Shown: piece after piece, positions 1 to 7,346 of the stretch
How positions within the stretch are numbered: the stretch's first letter is position 1
How the letters are laid out: each line of letters opens with the position of its first letter
Assembly (NCBI GenBank): GCA_004554075.1
Contig: SFOB01000030.1
Span: 1 to 26,415 of the forward strand
Origin: Treponema sp.
GTDB taxonomy: Bacteria; Spirochaetota; Spirochaetia; Treponematales; Treponemataceae
Direction of reading: 5' to 3'
Length of the DNA stretch: 26,415 nucleotides
Made by a program: the position numbers and the translations under genes
The notes under the pieces: model-generated
Databases searched by the model: none
What the model was told of the DNA's origin: nothing
What the model saw: the letters and a program-made list of their open reading frames with translations, nothing else

Positions 1-2325
1 TTTTTCTGTCTTTTTAGGAGCGTATTCAGGGAAGTTTTCCGGGTGCTCTTTATAAAGCATTCCTTCGATTGTTGAGCCTGCCGGAACATGGTAGTCCATT
101 TCGATAAAAGGAATACTTGTGATTTCATCGAGAGCGGTAGAGCTCCATTCTGACATCTGAAGGTCGCCGTTCAGGATGTTGTAGCCGAATCCGATGCCGT
201 CAGAATCAATCTCAGAAAGAAAAATTTCTGTGCTTCCGAGAAAGTAGCGGAAACCGACATTGTGAGTTCCGTCTTCATTTACCAGCTCTTCATCTACGTT
301 GATTCTGCGGTAGGTGTCTGCAATTTCCTTGAGCTTGTTCTTGAAGAACTCTCCTTCTTCTCCCTGTGTAAGTTCAAGGGTAAAGTTGTACTGGCTTGGA
401 GGAATTACTTTTTTGCAGATCGCAAGGTCTTCTTCAGTAAGTTCTGCCACCTCAGATGTAACAGTTCTGTTATCCGTATTCTTTTCAGGTGGGGTAACAG
501 GATTGTTGATTTCTGCCACTGCGATTCCCTTTGAGTTGCATTTATCCTGGAGCATGGCTTCTGCATACTCAGTCATGTTTACGTTTGCAGGGAACTGTTC
601 CCAGATTTTACGGAGCTTTGCCCAGTCAACGCTGTTATAGCTCTTGTAGTCTTCTGCATTCATTGCTTTCTGGGCATCACGGCTTGGAAGATAGAGTTCA
701 GAGACAATCATCTTCTTTGCTTCGTTTGCGGTGTATTTGAGGAACTCAGAACCGGCGACATCACCTGAGGCAAAAGGATATTCGTCGAGCACTTTTACAA
801 AGATTTCTGCCATTGATGTGTCGTAGGTTGTCTTTATAGCTGCAAGGGCATTTTTCAGAAGTTCATCAACTCTCTCTGCGTCAGAGCTTTCGATGAGCCA
901 CTTTTTGTGAAGTTCCTTGTATTCTTCCTGAGCTTTATCAAGGTCTTCCATTTTTGCCTTGAGGTTCTTCTTGAGAGTTTCCGACTGCTCTTTTACGGTC
1001 TTTTCTACAAACTCCCGTTGAGAATCTGTTACTCCAGGAAAGTAAAGCTGTGTCTCAAGTCTGTTGAGGGCTTCAATGAACTCGTCATGGCTGCAGGTTG
1101 AGCGGACATAATCAAATACAGAACCGTTTCCATCACCGATGTCATAGCGGCTTGGCTCGTACGAGAAAGTGTCCTCTGGATTTGCAGGATTCGGAATATT
1201 GAAGAACTTGAAGTTGGTCTTGTCGTAGCCGAACTGGATGCCCTTGTCTTCTTCGGGAAGCTTTCCTTCATTTTCGAGGTCCCAGTAATTGTCAGCAGAA
1301 CCGTATTTCTTTTCTGCGTATTCCTTGCGGTTATGAAATTCCTTGTCTGCCTGCAGAATCAGCTCGTTGAATTCTTTTACGGTGTAGACTTTGTTTTCAG
1401 AAGGGAATACAGGACTTTCGCTTGAGAACATGACGACATAAGGAATCTTCTTTTCGTCGTATTCAGCTTTGATTCTGTCCTGAACTTTCTGATAAAGGTC
1501 CGGAAGCAGCTTATACTGAACGTCACGGCCAAAGGCTTCTTCTGCGCTGTACCATTTGTTTCCTTCTGTGTGATTTTCTTTGTTGAGATCAAAGTCATTT
1601 ACCGCCTTGATGACTTCAGCGTTTCCGGCTTTTATTTCCTCAATGATTTCATCAACCATAGAGCGATACCATTTGTCATAGCGTTTCTGGCGTTCTTCGG
1701 GAGTAGTTTCCTTGTCATTTTCAGGAACTTTGAGAAATGCTTCCCTTACGATGTCGCCGAGCTTTGTTTTGGCTGCGTTTACGTCGTCCGGATAAATGTT
1801 TTCTTCTACTTTTGCAAGTTCCTCGTTCATCTCGCGGCTTTCTTCTTCATCGCGGGCCTGTCCAACTCCGTTGTCGTGTTCTTCCCATGATTTCTGGATG
1901 TTAGAGACAATCTTGTCGTAGGCTTCTGCCTCAAGCTCTTCAGTTTCCTCCCTTGCTTTATCAAAAGCTTCATGCATGGCATCTTCACCGTACATGTCGC
2001 TGAGTTTTGAGAGAATATCCTTTAAGCTGGAGCCGTTCTGAAGCATTGAGACAAGCTCATCCTTTTCTGAGGCTTCCGTAATGATTCTTGCTTCCCCGGT
2101 TTCCGGGAAATAGGTTTCTTTGATATGGTTTGCGAAGTTAAGGCTGTTTTCTGCAGCGTCGTTCTTCGGATACCATACGTTATGATTTCTTGAATAGAAC
2201 CAGCCTTCTTTTTTGAGTTCTTCGCGAATCTCTTCGGCCGGTTTTCCGTTAAAGCGAATGTTTGCTCTTTTGTACTGTTCGCTGTTGATGATTTCCATCG
2301 TTACTGGCTCTTTGTTATCTGCCAT
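1..2325 (-). CDS. Large multidomain plasmid/ICE accessory protein, 3' end beyond the window
   Basis: An open minus-strand frame runs from ATG at 2325 to base 1 with no stop, giving at least 775 residues. GAGGAG lies 5 nt before the start. Residues about 20-55 (IRFNGKPAEEIREELKKEGW, then a SRNHNVWYP stretch) resemble a small module seen in large polyvalent proteins of mobile elements. The middle is rich in Glu and Lys and probably helical or coiled coil. Near residues 680-765 a stretch (FRYFLGSTEIFLSEID, then IGFGY and LDEITSI) resembles the DUF2958 pattern; this is by eye only. No helicase, nuclease or primase motif is visible. It is the third gene of an operon, 27 nt after its neighbour. It is probably a factor acting on entry or establishment of the element, which is inference. 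No signal peptide is seen. Confidence 0.7.
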   Translation of the reverse strand, partial: MADNKEPVTMEIINSEQYKRANIRFNGKPAEEIREELKKEGWFYSRNHNVWYPKNDAAENSLNFANHIKETYFPETGEARIITEASEKDELVSMLQNGSSLKDILSKLSDMYGEDAMHEAFDKAREETEELEAEAYDKIVSNIQKSWEEHDNGVGQARDEEESREMNEELAKVEENIYPDDVNAAKTKLGDIVREAFLKVPENDKETTPEERQKRYDKWYRSMVDEIIEEIKAGNAEVIKAVNDFDLNKENHTEGNKWYSAEEAFGRDVQYKLLPDLYQKVQDRIKAEYDEKKIPYVVMFSSESPVFPSENKVYTVKEFNELILQADKEFHNRKEYAEKKYGSADNYWDLENEGKLPEEDKGIQFGYDKTNFKFFNIPNPANPEDTFSYEPSRYDIGDGNGSVFDYVRSTCSHDEFIEALNRLETQLYFPGVTDSQREFVEKTVKEQSETLKKNLKAKMEDLDKAQEEYKELHKKWLIESSDAERVDELLKNALAAIKTTYDTSMAEIFVKVLDEYPFASGDVAGSEFLKYTANEAKKMIVSELYLPSRDAQKAMNAEDYKSYNSVDWAKLRKIWEQFPANVNMTEYAEAMLQDKCNSKGIAVAEINNPVTPPEKNTDNRTVTSEVAELTEEDLAICKKVIPPSQYNFTLELTQGEEGEFFKNKLKEIADTYRRINVDEELVNEDGTHNVGFRYFLGSTEIFLSEIDSDGIGFGYNILNGDLQMSEWSSTALDEITSIPFIEMDYHVPAGSTIEGMLYKEHPENFPEYAPKKTEK

Positions 2326-2352
2326 AAGTGCTCCTCGTGTTGTTGGATAAGG

Positions 2353-3330
2353 TTAGTAACTTAAACCTTCGCTTTCCCTTCTTTTCAGCTTTTCCTTTTT
2401 GATAGACTGTTCTTCCCTGTTTTTTCTGATTTCCTGATTAAAGTCCCTTGAGGTGCAGGCTTTAGCGTATTCAAGCCCTGCTGTCATGGCTTTAGTAACA
2501 GCTTCTCCTACCACCCATTTACAGCCTTTGTTCTGGTTTGTGTCGTTTATGATTTGAGAAAAGAAATCATAGCAGGCGTTTTCCATTGCGGGATTTGAAG
2601 AGTTCTTCAGTCTGGCACCGGTATTCACCTGGCACATGTGTCTGATTTGCGCGTTTATTACCGGAGCGAAGTTCATGTTCTGGTAACAGTTTTGATTTCC
2701 TTTCTTTAAGACTGCTTCTGAATTCTTAGCTGCGGTCTTGAGAGCGCTTTTCATTGCTTCAAGGCGTGGCTGAACTTCAGTCTTGGACTTTTTGAGGTTA
2801 TCGAGATAGTTCTTGAGGTTTTCTTCTGTATGAACCTGATTTACCTGAGTGGCGTTCTTAAAGTACTTATCAACTGCCTTTTTGGAACGTTCATTCAGGG
2901 AATCATAGTTGTAGAGGTACTGGGCCTTTGCTTTTGAGCCGCCTTCTGCTATGTAAAGCTCCGGCTTGTTCAAGTGAGTGTAGTTTGCATATTTTGTGAG
3001 GCACAATACAGGTTCGGCATCCCGCCGTAAGTTCAACGGAATGCCTTCTTTCTGCATTTTGTCCAGCACATCGCCATATATCCACACATTTGATGAATAG
3101 CCTTTCTTGGAAGAAATCTGCTCAAGGGCAATCAAGTTTTCATCATTTATGATTTTTCCCGTAGAAAGCTCTACAGGAACAGTTTTTGCATCGCTGTTAA
3201 AGAACGGCAAGGTTCTGTTTGCGACGTTTACTTCCAGAGCGTTGTAAATCTGGTTATAAAAGAACTCTTCTGAGGTAAGACCTTTGTTTAAAGAAGAACC
3301 GTCTCGCCAGGCGGTCTGAAAGTATTCCAT
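2353..3330 (-). CDS. Hypothetical protein with possible ArdC-N-like fold
   Basis: The protein has 325 residues and starts at ATG 3330, with GGGGAG a few bases upstream. Residues about 40-120 follow the layout of the N-terminal domain of ArdC-type antirestriction proteins: a variable loop, a GYSSNVWIYGDVLDKM segment, then a strand ending in VLCLTKY. The C-terminal zinc-peptidase motif HExxH of full ArdC proteins is absent. The C-terminal half (residues about 180-325) is helical with several Cys and a very basic tail. It is co-directional with the 3383-4141 gene (52-nt gap), which shows a similar pattern, so the two may be diverged duplicates. A DNA-binding or anti-defence role is inferred from the fold guess and the mobile-element context only. 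Confidence 0.6.
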   Translation of the reverse strand: MEYFQTAWRDGSSLNKGLTSEEFFYNQIYNALEVNVANRTLPFFNSDAKTVPVELSTGKIINDENLIALEQISSKKGYSSNVWIYGDVLDKMQKEGIPLNLRRDAEPVLCLTKYANYTHLNKPELYIAEGGSKAKAQYLYNYDSLNERSKKAVDKYFKNATQVNQVHTEENLKNYLDNLKKSKTEVQPRLEAMKSALKTAAKNSEAVLKKGNQNCYQNMNFAPVINAQIRHMCQVNTGARLKNSSNPAMENACYDFFSQIINDTNQNKGCKWVVGEAVTKAMTAGLEYAKACTSRDFNQEIRKNREEQSIKKEKLKRRESEGLSY

Positions 3331-3382
3331 AGTTCTCCCCGGGCAGGCAGAGTGGAATATCGGCTATTGTGCGTTTATGCTG

Positions 3383-4141
3383 CTAAAAGCACATCTCCAT
3401 GTCCTGGGACTGTGTTTTTTTCTGCTTTGGCTGCATGGACTGTCCGTTTTCCTGCGAAAGAGTACGGATAATCTCCGTGCTACGCTTGTCAGCATCAAAA
3501 AGTACGTTGCTCAGTGAAGGAAGTGCTTTGTTGCGTTCTTCCGGCTTTTTGAAGTCGTTTTCAAGAACAGGCATGAGCTTTGTCTTCAGTTCCGAAGCAA
3601 TCTGCGGAGCAACCGAAAGCTTCATTCCGGTTCTGCAGGCTGCAATGTAAGAGCCCAGATATTCTTTTGGTTCGCTTGAGGCAATGGCCATTGAAACATC
3701 GGGGAACTGAACTGTGCCTTTGAGACGTTCCTGTGATTTCTGGATGAAGTCTTCAGGATTCTGAGTCTGTTCGGCGAAGAACAAAGACGCGGTATGGATT
3801 TCACCCTGTTCGTCCTTGAAGTTGTAGAAAACGCCTTTTTCATTTTCCTTGATGTTGTTGTCCATGCTGCCGATGGTAGTGCGTGTTCCAACGAAGTTTG
3901 AATTGAAGCCGTTCTCCATTTTTGCAAACTGAACCGGGATAAGGCGGTTTGCAGGGAGACAGTAGCCTGTAGCACTGTTGTAGATTGGATCTACCTTGAT
4001 GTTTCCCGAAGCGTCGGGAAGGAAAGGTGCTTTGTTGTTTTCAAAGCCCTGTTTCATCACTTTTGCATTGTGACGGGGAATCCAGAATCCGTTGAATTCG
4101 TTTTTGGATACTGGATTTTCAAGTGGATTTGTGTTTTCCAT
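3383..4141 (-). CDS. Hypothetical protein with possible ArdC-N-like fold, first gene of operon
   Basis: I place the start at 4141 (252 residues). AGGAGA lies just upstream there, whereas the longer frame to 4237 has no ribosome site and reads through the promoter region. Residues about 40-110 carry YNSATGYCLPANRLIPVQFA, then GFNSNFVG and ENEKGVFYNF. The order and spacing resemble the ArdC N-terminal domain (a residue pattern of Y.G.N, a serine/asparagine-containing strand, then a GEKG-like turn). There is no HExxH peptidase motif. The C-terminus is Gln- and Lys-rich. Upstream lie two TACATT-N12-AATGTA-type sites shared with the traG promoter, which suggests co-regulation with conjugation. The family assignment is tentative. 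Confidence 0.6.
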   Translation of the reverse strand: MENTNPLENPVSKNEFNGFWIPRHNAKVMKQGFENNKAPFLPDASGNIKVDPIYNSATGYCLPANRLIPVQFAKMENGFNSNFVGTRTTIGSMDNNIKENEKGVFYNFKDEQGEIHTASLFFAEQTQNPEDFIQKSQERLKGTVQFPDVSMAIASSEPKEYLGSYIAACRTGMKLSVAPQIASELKTKLMPVLENDFKKPEERNKALPSLSNVLFDADKRSTEIIRTLSQENGQSMQPKQKKTQSQDMEMCF

Positions 4142-4210
4142 AGAATCTCCTCTGATGTAGTTCAAAAGTTGCTTAGCTGGGAGTCTAAACGCTGTTGAAA
4201 TTAAGATATA

Positions 4211-4234
4211 TACATTATCTAAATAGAAAATGTA
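4211..4234. promoter_or_regulatory. Operator-like inverted repeat TACATT-N12-AATGTA (copy 1)
   Basis: TACATT at 4211-4216 and AATGTA at 4229-4234 are exact inverted half-sites separated by 12 nt. The site lies about 70 bp upstream of the ATG at 4141. The same element with the same spacing lies upstream of traG at 21282. It is probably a repressor or activator site. Candidate binders are the double-HTH protein at 4786 or the RHH proteins at 18605 and 21483. This is inference from sequence symmetry. Confidence 0.55.
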
Positions 4235-4283
4235 CAAATATAAATATAATGGAAGTGCTGGATAAAATCAATATTTCTATCTA

Positions 4284-4307
4284 TACATTTTAACTAAAAA
4301 TAATATA
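4284..4307. promoter_or_regulatory. Operator-like inverted repeat TACATT-N12-AATATA (copy 2)
   Basis: TACATT at 4284-4289 is followed after 12 nt by AATATA at 4302-4307, one mismatch from the inverted partner AATGTA. It overlaps the probable -10 box of the plus-strand gene that starts at 4320. A bound protein would therefore be placed to block that promoter. Confidence 0.4.
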
Positions 4308-4311
4308 TAAT
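4306..4311 (+). promoter_or_regulatory. Probable -10 box TATAAT giving a near-leaderless transcript
   Basis: TATAAT ends 8 nt before the ATG at 4320, so transcription would begin about at the start codon. No Shine-Dalgarno sequence is present, which fits a leaderless mRNA. The -35 region is poor. An internal start would be an alternative, but the frame looks coding from 4320 onwards. Confidence 0.4.
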
Positions 4312-4319
4312 TAGAAATT

Positions 4320-4826
4320 ATGAGACAGGATTTGCTAGTTTTTGTACCCCAGGAAGGCGGAAATTCGCCTTCGGTCTCGTATTCAATGTATGCTTGCGGA
4401 GTAAAGAAAGAGAAACCCGTATATTCTGCGGACGGAAAGAGTCTTGTCTTTAAGTTTGACGGAAACAGCGTTGCTGTGCTCTTCTATTACTTCAGCGGAT
4501 TCAAAAGGGCATATGTTGTGACCGGCTGGAATAGTGGCTCTGGAGAATTGAAGAGCGTTCTTCCCGGAGTAGAGGGCGACTTGTTTGTTCTCTTTTCTGC
4601 AACAGGAAGAGATTTCTGGTCGCTGGAATATGTGATTAATTATGTAACGAAATACAGTGAAGAGATGGTCTTTAAGCTTCCGCTTACTTTCTGGTTCAGG
4701 CTTTGTGCTCTGATTCAAATTCGAAAAGGAACGAAAAGCAACGTACTCCATCTTATTCATACGACAAAAGAGGCTATGGATTTTTATGGCAGAGAAAATG
4801 ACACATGCACAGAAGTTTCTGCATGA
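4320..4826 (+). CDS. Hypothetical protein, first gene of HTH operon
   Basis: This encodes 168 residues of no family I recognise. It has alternating hydrophobic strands (LLVFVPQ, SLVFKF, VAVLFYYF, DLFVLFSA) and a hydrophobic aromatic segment near residues 120-135 (LPLTFWFRLCALIQI), so it is likely a small beta-rich soluble domain. It overlaps the next gene by 41 nt in another frame, so the two are probably co-translated. The start at 4320 lacks a ribosome site but lies next to a TATAAT box. It may be a partner of the downstream regulator/toxin-like protein, which is an inference from the overlap. Confidence 0.55.
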   Translation: MRQDLLVFVPQEGGNSPSVSYSMYACGVKKEKPVYSADGKSLVFKFDGNSVAVLFYYFSGFKRAYVVTGWNSGSGELKSVLPGVEGDLFVLFSATGRDFWSLEYVINYVTKYSEEMVFKLPLTFWFRLCALIQIRKGTKSNVLHLIHTTKEAMDFYGRENDTCTEVSA

Positions 4827-5475
4827 TCTGGTAATTTCAAGACAGTTAAAGAACTGGTGTCTGGAGCGAGAGCTTCCTCATATCACAATCTATAAAATAG
4901 CTGCGGGAAACACAGTCCCTACTTACGCTGTAATCTGCCAGCTGCTTCCGTACATCCCGTGCGTGGACTGGTTCTTCTTTGAGGATGAAGAGATTCCATT
5001 TCTAAGAAAGACTCTGGATGAGTGGCAGCCAGATGATGTACCTTCCTTTGTTCGCCGACATAAGCATGATTATCTTGAGATTGGTGAAAAGTACGGCACA
5101 ACTGAAGCCTTTGCAAGAAATCTCTTTGTAAATCACCGAGCCCGACCTTCAATCAATCTTATTCGAGCCTGTGCATTGGACGGAATCAACCCGGTTGAGT
5201 TCTTTACAGAAGGAGACGTCAGCGACGACGGCAAGTTCTATCCTGACCGTGGGGACATAGTTCAGCTTTCAGGAAAAACGATTCTGGTTTTGACTAAGGA
5301 AAAGCATAACCGGGAAACTCATTCTCTGACGGGAGTTACTCTAGTAGATGGCAAGCCTGATATTACTACGCTCTCGACAATCACTTATGTGAGAACTATT
5401 CCTGAACTGGTGGAGAAGGGTAGTCGTGAACTGGTGGATGATGTGCTGAAGGAAGTGAAGGCGCTGTTTAGATAA
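4786..5475 (+). CDS. Double helix-turn-helix protein with MazF/PemK-like C-terminal domain
   Basis: The protein has 229 residues. Residues about 10-65 and 85-140 each read as an XRE-type helix-turn-helix unit: the first around LKNWCLERELPHITIYKIAA, the second around EKYGTTEAFARNLFVNHRAR. After a linker, residues about 152-229 (GDIVQL, ILVLTKEKHN, TITYVRTIPEL, LVDDVLKEVKALF) resemble the PemK/MazF barrel order: GD start, a strand that in the family reads PALVL, and a final helix. The usual basic residue before that strand is not evident, so RNase activity is doubtful. The start could also be the ATG at 4798. It may be a self-regulating toxin-antitoxin fusion or a repressor that co-opted the fold, and it is a candidate binder of the shared operators. 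Confidence 0.6.
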   Translation: MAEKMTHAQKFLHDLVISRQLKNWCLERELPHITIYKIAAGNTVPTYAVICQLLPYIPCVDWFFFEDEEIPFLRKTLDEWQPDDVPSFVRRHKHDYLEIGEKYGTTEAFARNLFVNHRARPSINLIRACALDGINPVEFFTEGDVSDDGKFYPDRGDIVQLSGKTILVLTKEKHNRETHSLTGVTLVDGKPDITTLSTITYVRTIPELVEKGSRELVDDVLKEVKALFR

Positions 5476-5477
5476 TT

Positions 5478-5609
5478 CCCTTGGAAAAGTGCATAAAAGT
5501 CTTGAAAACTCCCTTGAAAAAGTGTATCTTAAATAAGAAAAGTCAATTGAAAAAGTGTAGTAAATAGTGAGAAACTCTCTTGAAAAAGTGCTAACAGGAG
5601 ACTTATATG
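5478..5609 (+). repeat. Four degenerate 33-bp direct repeats with core TTGAAAAAGTG
   Basis: The core occurs at 5481 (TTGGAAAAGTG), 5514, 5547 and 5580 (all TTGAAAAAGTG), every 33 bp exactly. Each of the first three units also ends in a GAAAACT, GAAAAGT or GAAACT motif. The fourth unit runs into the ribosome site and ATG of the AAA_14 gene. 33 bp is about three helical turns, so all cores face the same side of the DNA. It is probably an iterated protein-binding site controlling the ATPase. A promoter may lie inside (TTGAAA at 5502, TATCTT at 5525, 17-nt spacer). Confidence 0.8.
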
Positions 5610-6944
5610 TTTAAACGAAAAATCATGGCTGAATTTGAAGCCTGGAAAAATTCAAGCGGTAGGAAAAAAGCTCTTGTTGTAAAGGGACTCCGTCAGATTG
5701 GAAAAACTTACAGCGTAAGAGAATTTGCAAAAGCAAATTATGAGAATATTGTATACGTAAATTTCAAGGAAAACGAAAGCGCTAAAAAGATTTTTGATGC
5801 TGATCTTAATGTAAACAGAATTATCATAGATTTGTCTGCCCTGATTCCTGGTATCCATTTTGTTGAAGGTAAAACTGTAATTATATTTGATGAGATTCAG
5901 GAATGTGCAAACGCTCGTTCAAGTATTAAACCGTTTTGTGAGGATGGACGTTTTGACATTATAGCTACAGGTTCTCTGCTAGGAATCAAAGGATACAACA
6001 AGAAGAAAAGCAAAGGAGTTCCTACAGGGTTTGAGCGTATTGTTTATATGAAGCCTATGGATTTTGAGGAATTTCTTTGGGCAAAAGGAATCGGTGAAGA
6101 TGTTATTCAATATCTTCGTGATTGTTATAAAAATAAAACACCTGTAAGTGACGCTACTCATCAGGCTATGCTCAGATACTTTAAGGAATACATTTGTGTT
6201 GGAGGGCTCCCATATATTGTAGATCAGTTTATTTCTACAAATGATATGAATGTAGTCTGGCAGGAGCAGCACGATATTATTGAAGAATACAAAGATGATT
6301 TTGGTAAGCATCTGGATGAAAATGAAAACGAGGAAATTGACCTTGCACTTCTTGCCAGAATAAACAGAGTATTTGAATCAATTCCGGCTCAGCTGGCAAA
6401 AGAAAATAAGAAGTTTGTTTTCTCTGCTTTAGAGAAGAAAGCCCGTACAGAAAATTATCTGCCAGCAATACAATGGCTATGCGATTTTGGGATTATTACG
6501 CTTTGTCATAATCTTAATAATATTACAGATCCTCTTGAGGGGAATAAGATAGATAATATCTTTAAGATTTACATGCAGGATTCTGGTCTGTTTATTTCTA
6601 TGCTTGACCGTGATTGTGCTTCCAAAATTCTCTTGGGTGAACTTGGATGTTATAAGGGGGCAATTTTTGAGAATATCATTGCCGACAGTTTCTCTAAACA
6701 GGACAGAAAACTTTATTATTTTCATAAGGATTCCGGTCTTGAAATAGATTTTGTTTCAAAAGTTAATAATGATATTTCTCTTATTGAGGTAAAAGCTACT
6801 ACGGGGAATACAAAATCAGCAAAAACGGTTCTGAAAAATTCCCAATATGATGTAAACGTTTGTTACAAGCTTTCAGAGAATAACATTGGAATTGCAGAAA
6901 ATATAATAACGATACCTTATTATATGACATTTCTTTTAAAATGA
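5607..6944 (+). CDS. AAA_14/DUF4143 family ATPase
   Basis: The protein has 445 residues, typical for the AAA_14 plus DUF4143 family. The Walker A motif is GLRQIGKT at residues 27-34. Walker B is TVIIFDEIQE near residue 90, followed by the family's ATGSLLG sensor segment. The C-terminal domain keeps the family signature SGLEIDFV, then SLIEVKA, which resembles a PD-(D/E)xK nuclease core (D in EIDF, E-x-K in EVK). CAGGAG lies 6 nt before the ATG. The cellular role of this family is poorly known; members are frequent in mobile and defence regions of gut bacteria. Control by the four upstream 33-bp repeats is likely. There is a stem-loop terminator about 160 nt after the stop. Confidence 0.88.
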   Translation: MFKRKIMAEFEAWKNSSGRKKALVVKGLRQIGKTYSVREFAKANYENIVYVNFKENESAKKIFDADLNVNRIIIDLSALIPGIHFVEGKTVIIFDEIQECANARSSIKPFCEDGRFDIIATGSLLGIKGYNKKKSKGVPTGFERIVYMKPMDFEEFLWAKGIGEDVIQYLRDCYKNKTPVSDATHQAMLRYFKEYICVGGLPYIVDQFISTNDMNVVWQEQHDIIEEYKDDFGKHLDENENEEIDLALLARINRVFESIPAQLAKENKKFVFSALEKKARTENYLPAIQWLCDFGIITLCHNLNNITDPLEGNKIDNIFKIYMQDSGLFISMLDRDCASKILLGELGCYKGAIFENIIADSFSKQDRKLYYFHKDSGLEIDFVSKVNNDISLIEVKATTGNTKSAKTVLKNSQYDVNVCYKLSENNIGIAENIITIPYYMTFLLK

Positions 6945-7103
6945 TAACATTTACATAATGAGAAAAATCAAAAGAAATTCAAACGAACAGTGGACGTTTT
7001 GCTTAATTTTTATTAGATTGAATACAAGAGAAACTTAAGGAAGAACCTTAATTTTCTGAAGAACAGAAATACTCATATAACAGCACTGATGTGTCTGAAG
7101 AAC

Positions 7104-7173
7104 AGGCAGTCGGACGATTTATCCAAATTGCATCGTCGATTTAGGATAATTATGTCTGATTGCCTTTTTTTTT
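7104..7173 (+). terminator. Rho-independent terminator with inner hairpin
   Basis: AGGCAGTCGGAC at 7104-7115 pairs with GTCTGATTGCCT at 7154-7165 using two G-U pairs. TTATCC and GGATAA can pair inside the loop. A run of T follows directly. It would end transcripts from the AAA_14 gene or from a small RNA upstream. Confidence 0.65.
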
Positions 7174-7268
7174 GATTTTTTTTGCAAATAAGTTACAAAA
7201 AGAGGCAGAAAAAAATGACTATAAGGATAAGGAATTAATCAAAAGTTTTTTACTAATAAAATAGTTAA

Positions 7269-7284
7269 TAGTTTTAAAAAACTA
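7269..7284. promoter_or_regulatory. Perfect palindrome TAGTTTT-AA-AAAACTA, possible operator
   Basis: The 7-bp arms flank a 2-nt centre, 62 bp upstream of the ATG at 7347. A TATATT at 7292 could be the -10 box, so the palindrome would cover the -35 region. The -35 itself is weak. Function is inferred from position only. Confidence 0.35.
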
Positions 7285-7346
7285 AAATAACTATATTAGT
7301 GAAGAATTCTTAAAACAAAAATGACTATTACTAATAGGGAGGAATT

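Larger units (their letters stand above)
6945..7346. other. 402-bp intergenic stretch with hairpins and a terminator
   Basis: No convincing gene lies here. Between 7035 and 7105 there are three short hairpins with the same AAGAA loop: TTAAGG/CCTTAA at 7035-7051, TTTCTG/CAGAAA at 7053-7069, and CTG/CAG at 7095-7105. The 11-mer CTGAAGAACAG is repeated at 7056 and 7095. A terminator follows, then AT-rich promoter-like DNA. It could hold a small RNA or just the 3' UTR of the ATPase gene. Confidence 0.5.

Noticed and set aside
262..1890. Plus-strand and shifted minus-strand frames inside 1-2325
   Set aside because: The continuous 775-codon minus-strand frame with a strong ribosome site accounts for this region; the others are low-complexity shadows.
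4142..4237. N-terminal extension of the 3383-4141 gene
   Set aside because: It covers the promoter and operator region, has no ribosome site, and a good AGGAGA site precedes the ATG at 4141.
5478..5609. CRISPR array
   Set aside because: The period is only 33 bp with an 11-bp core, the intervening sequence is itself partly conserved, the last unit includes a gene start, and no cas genes are present.
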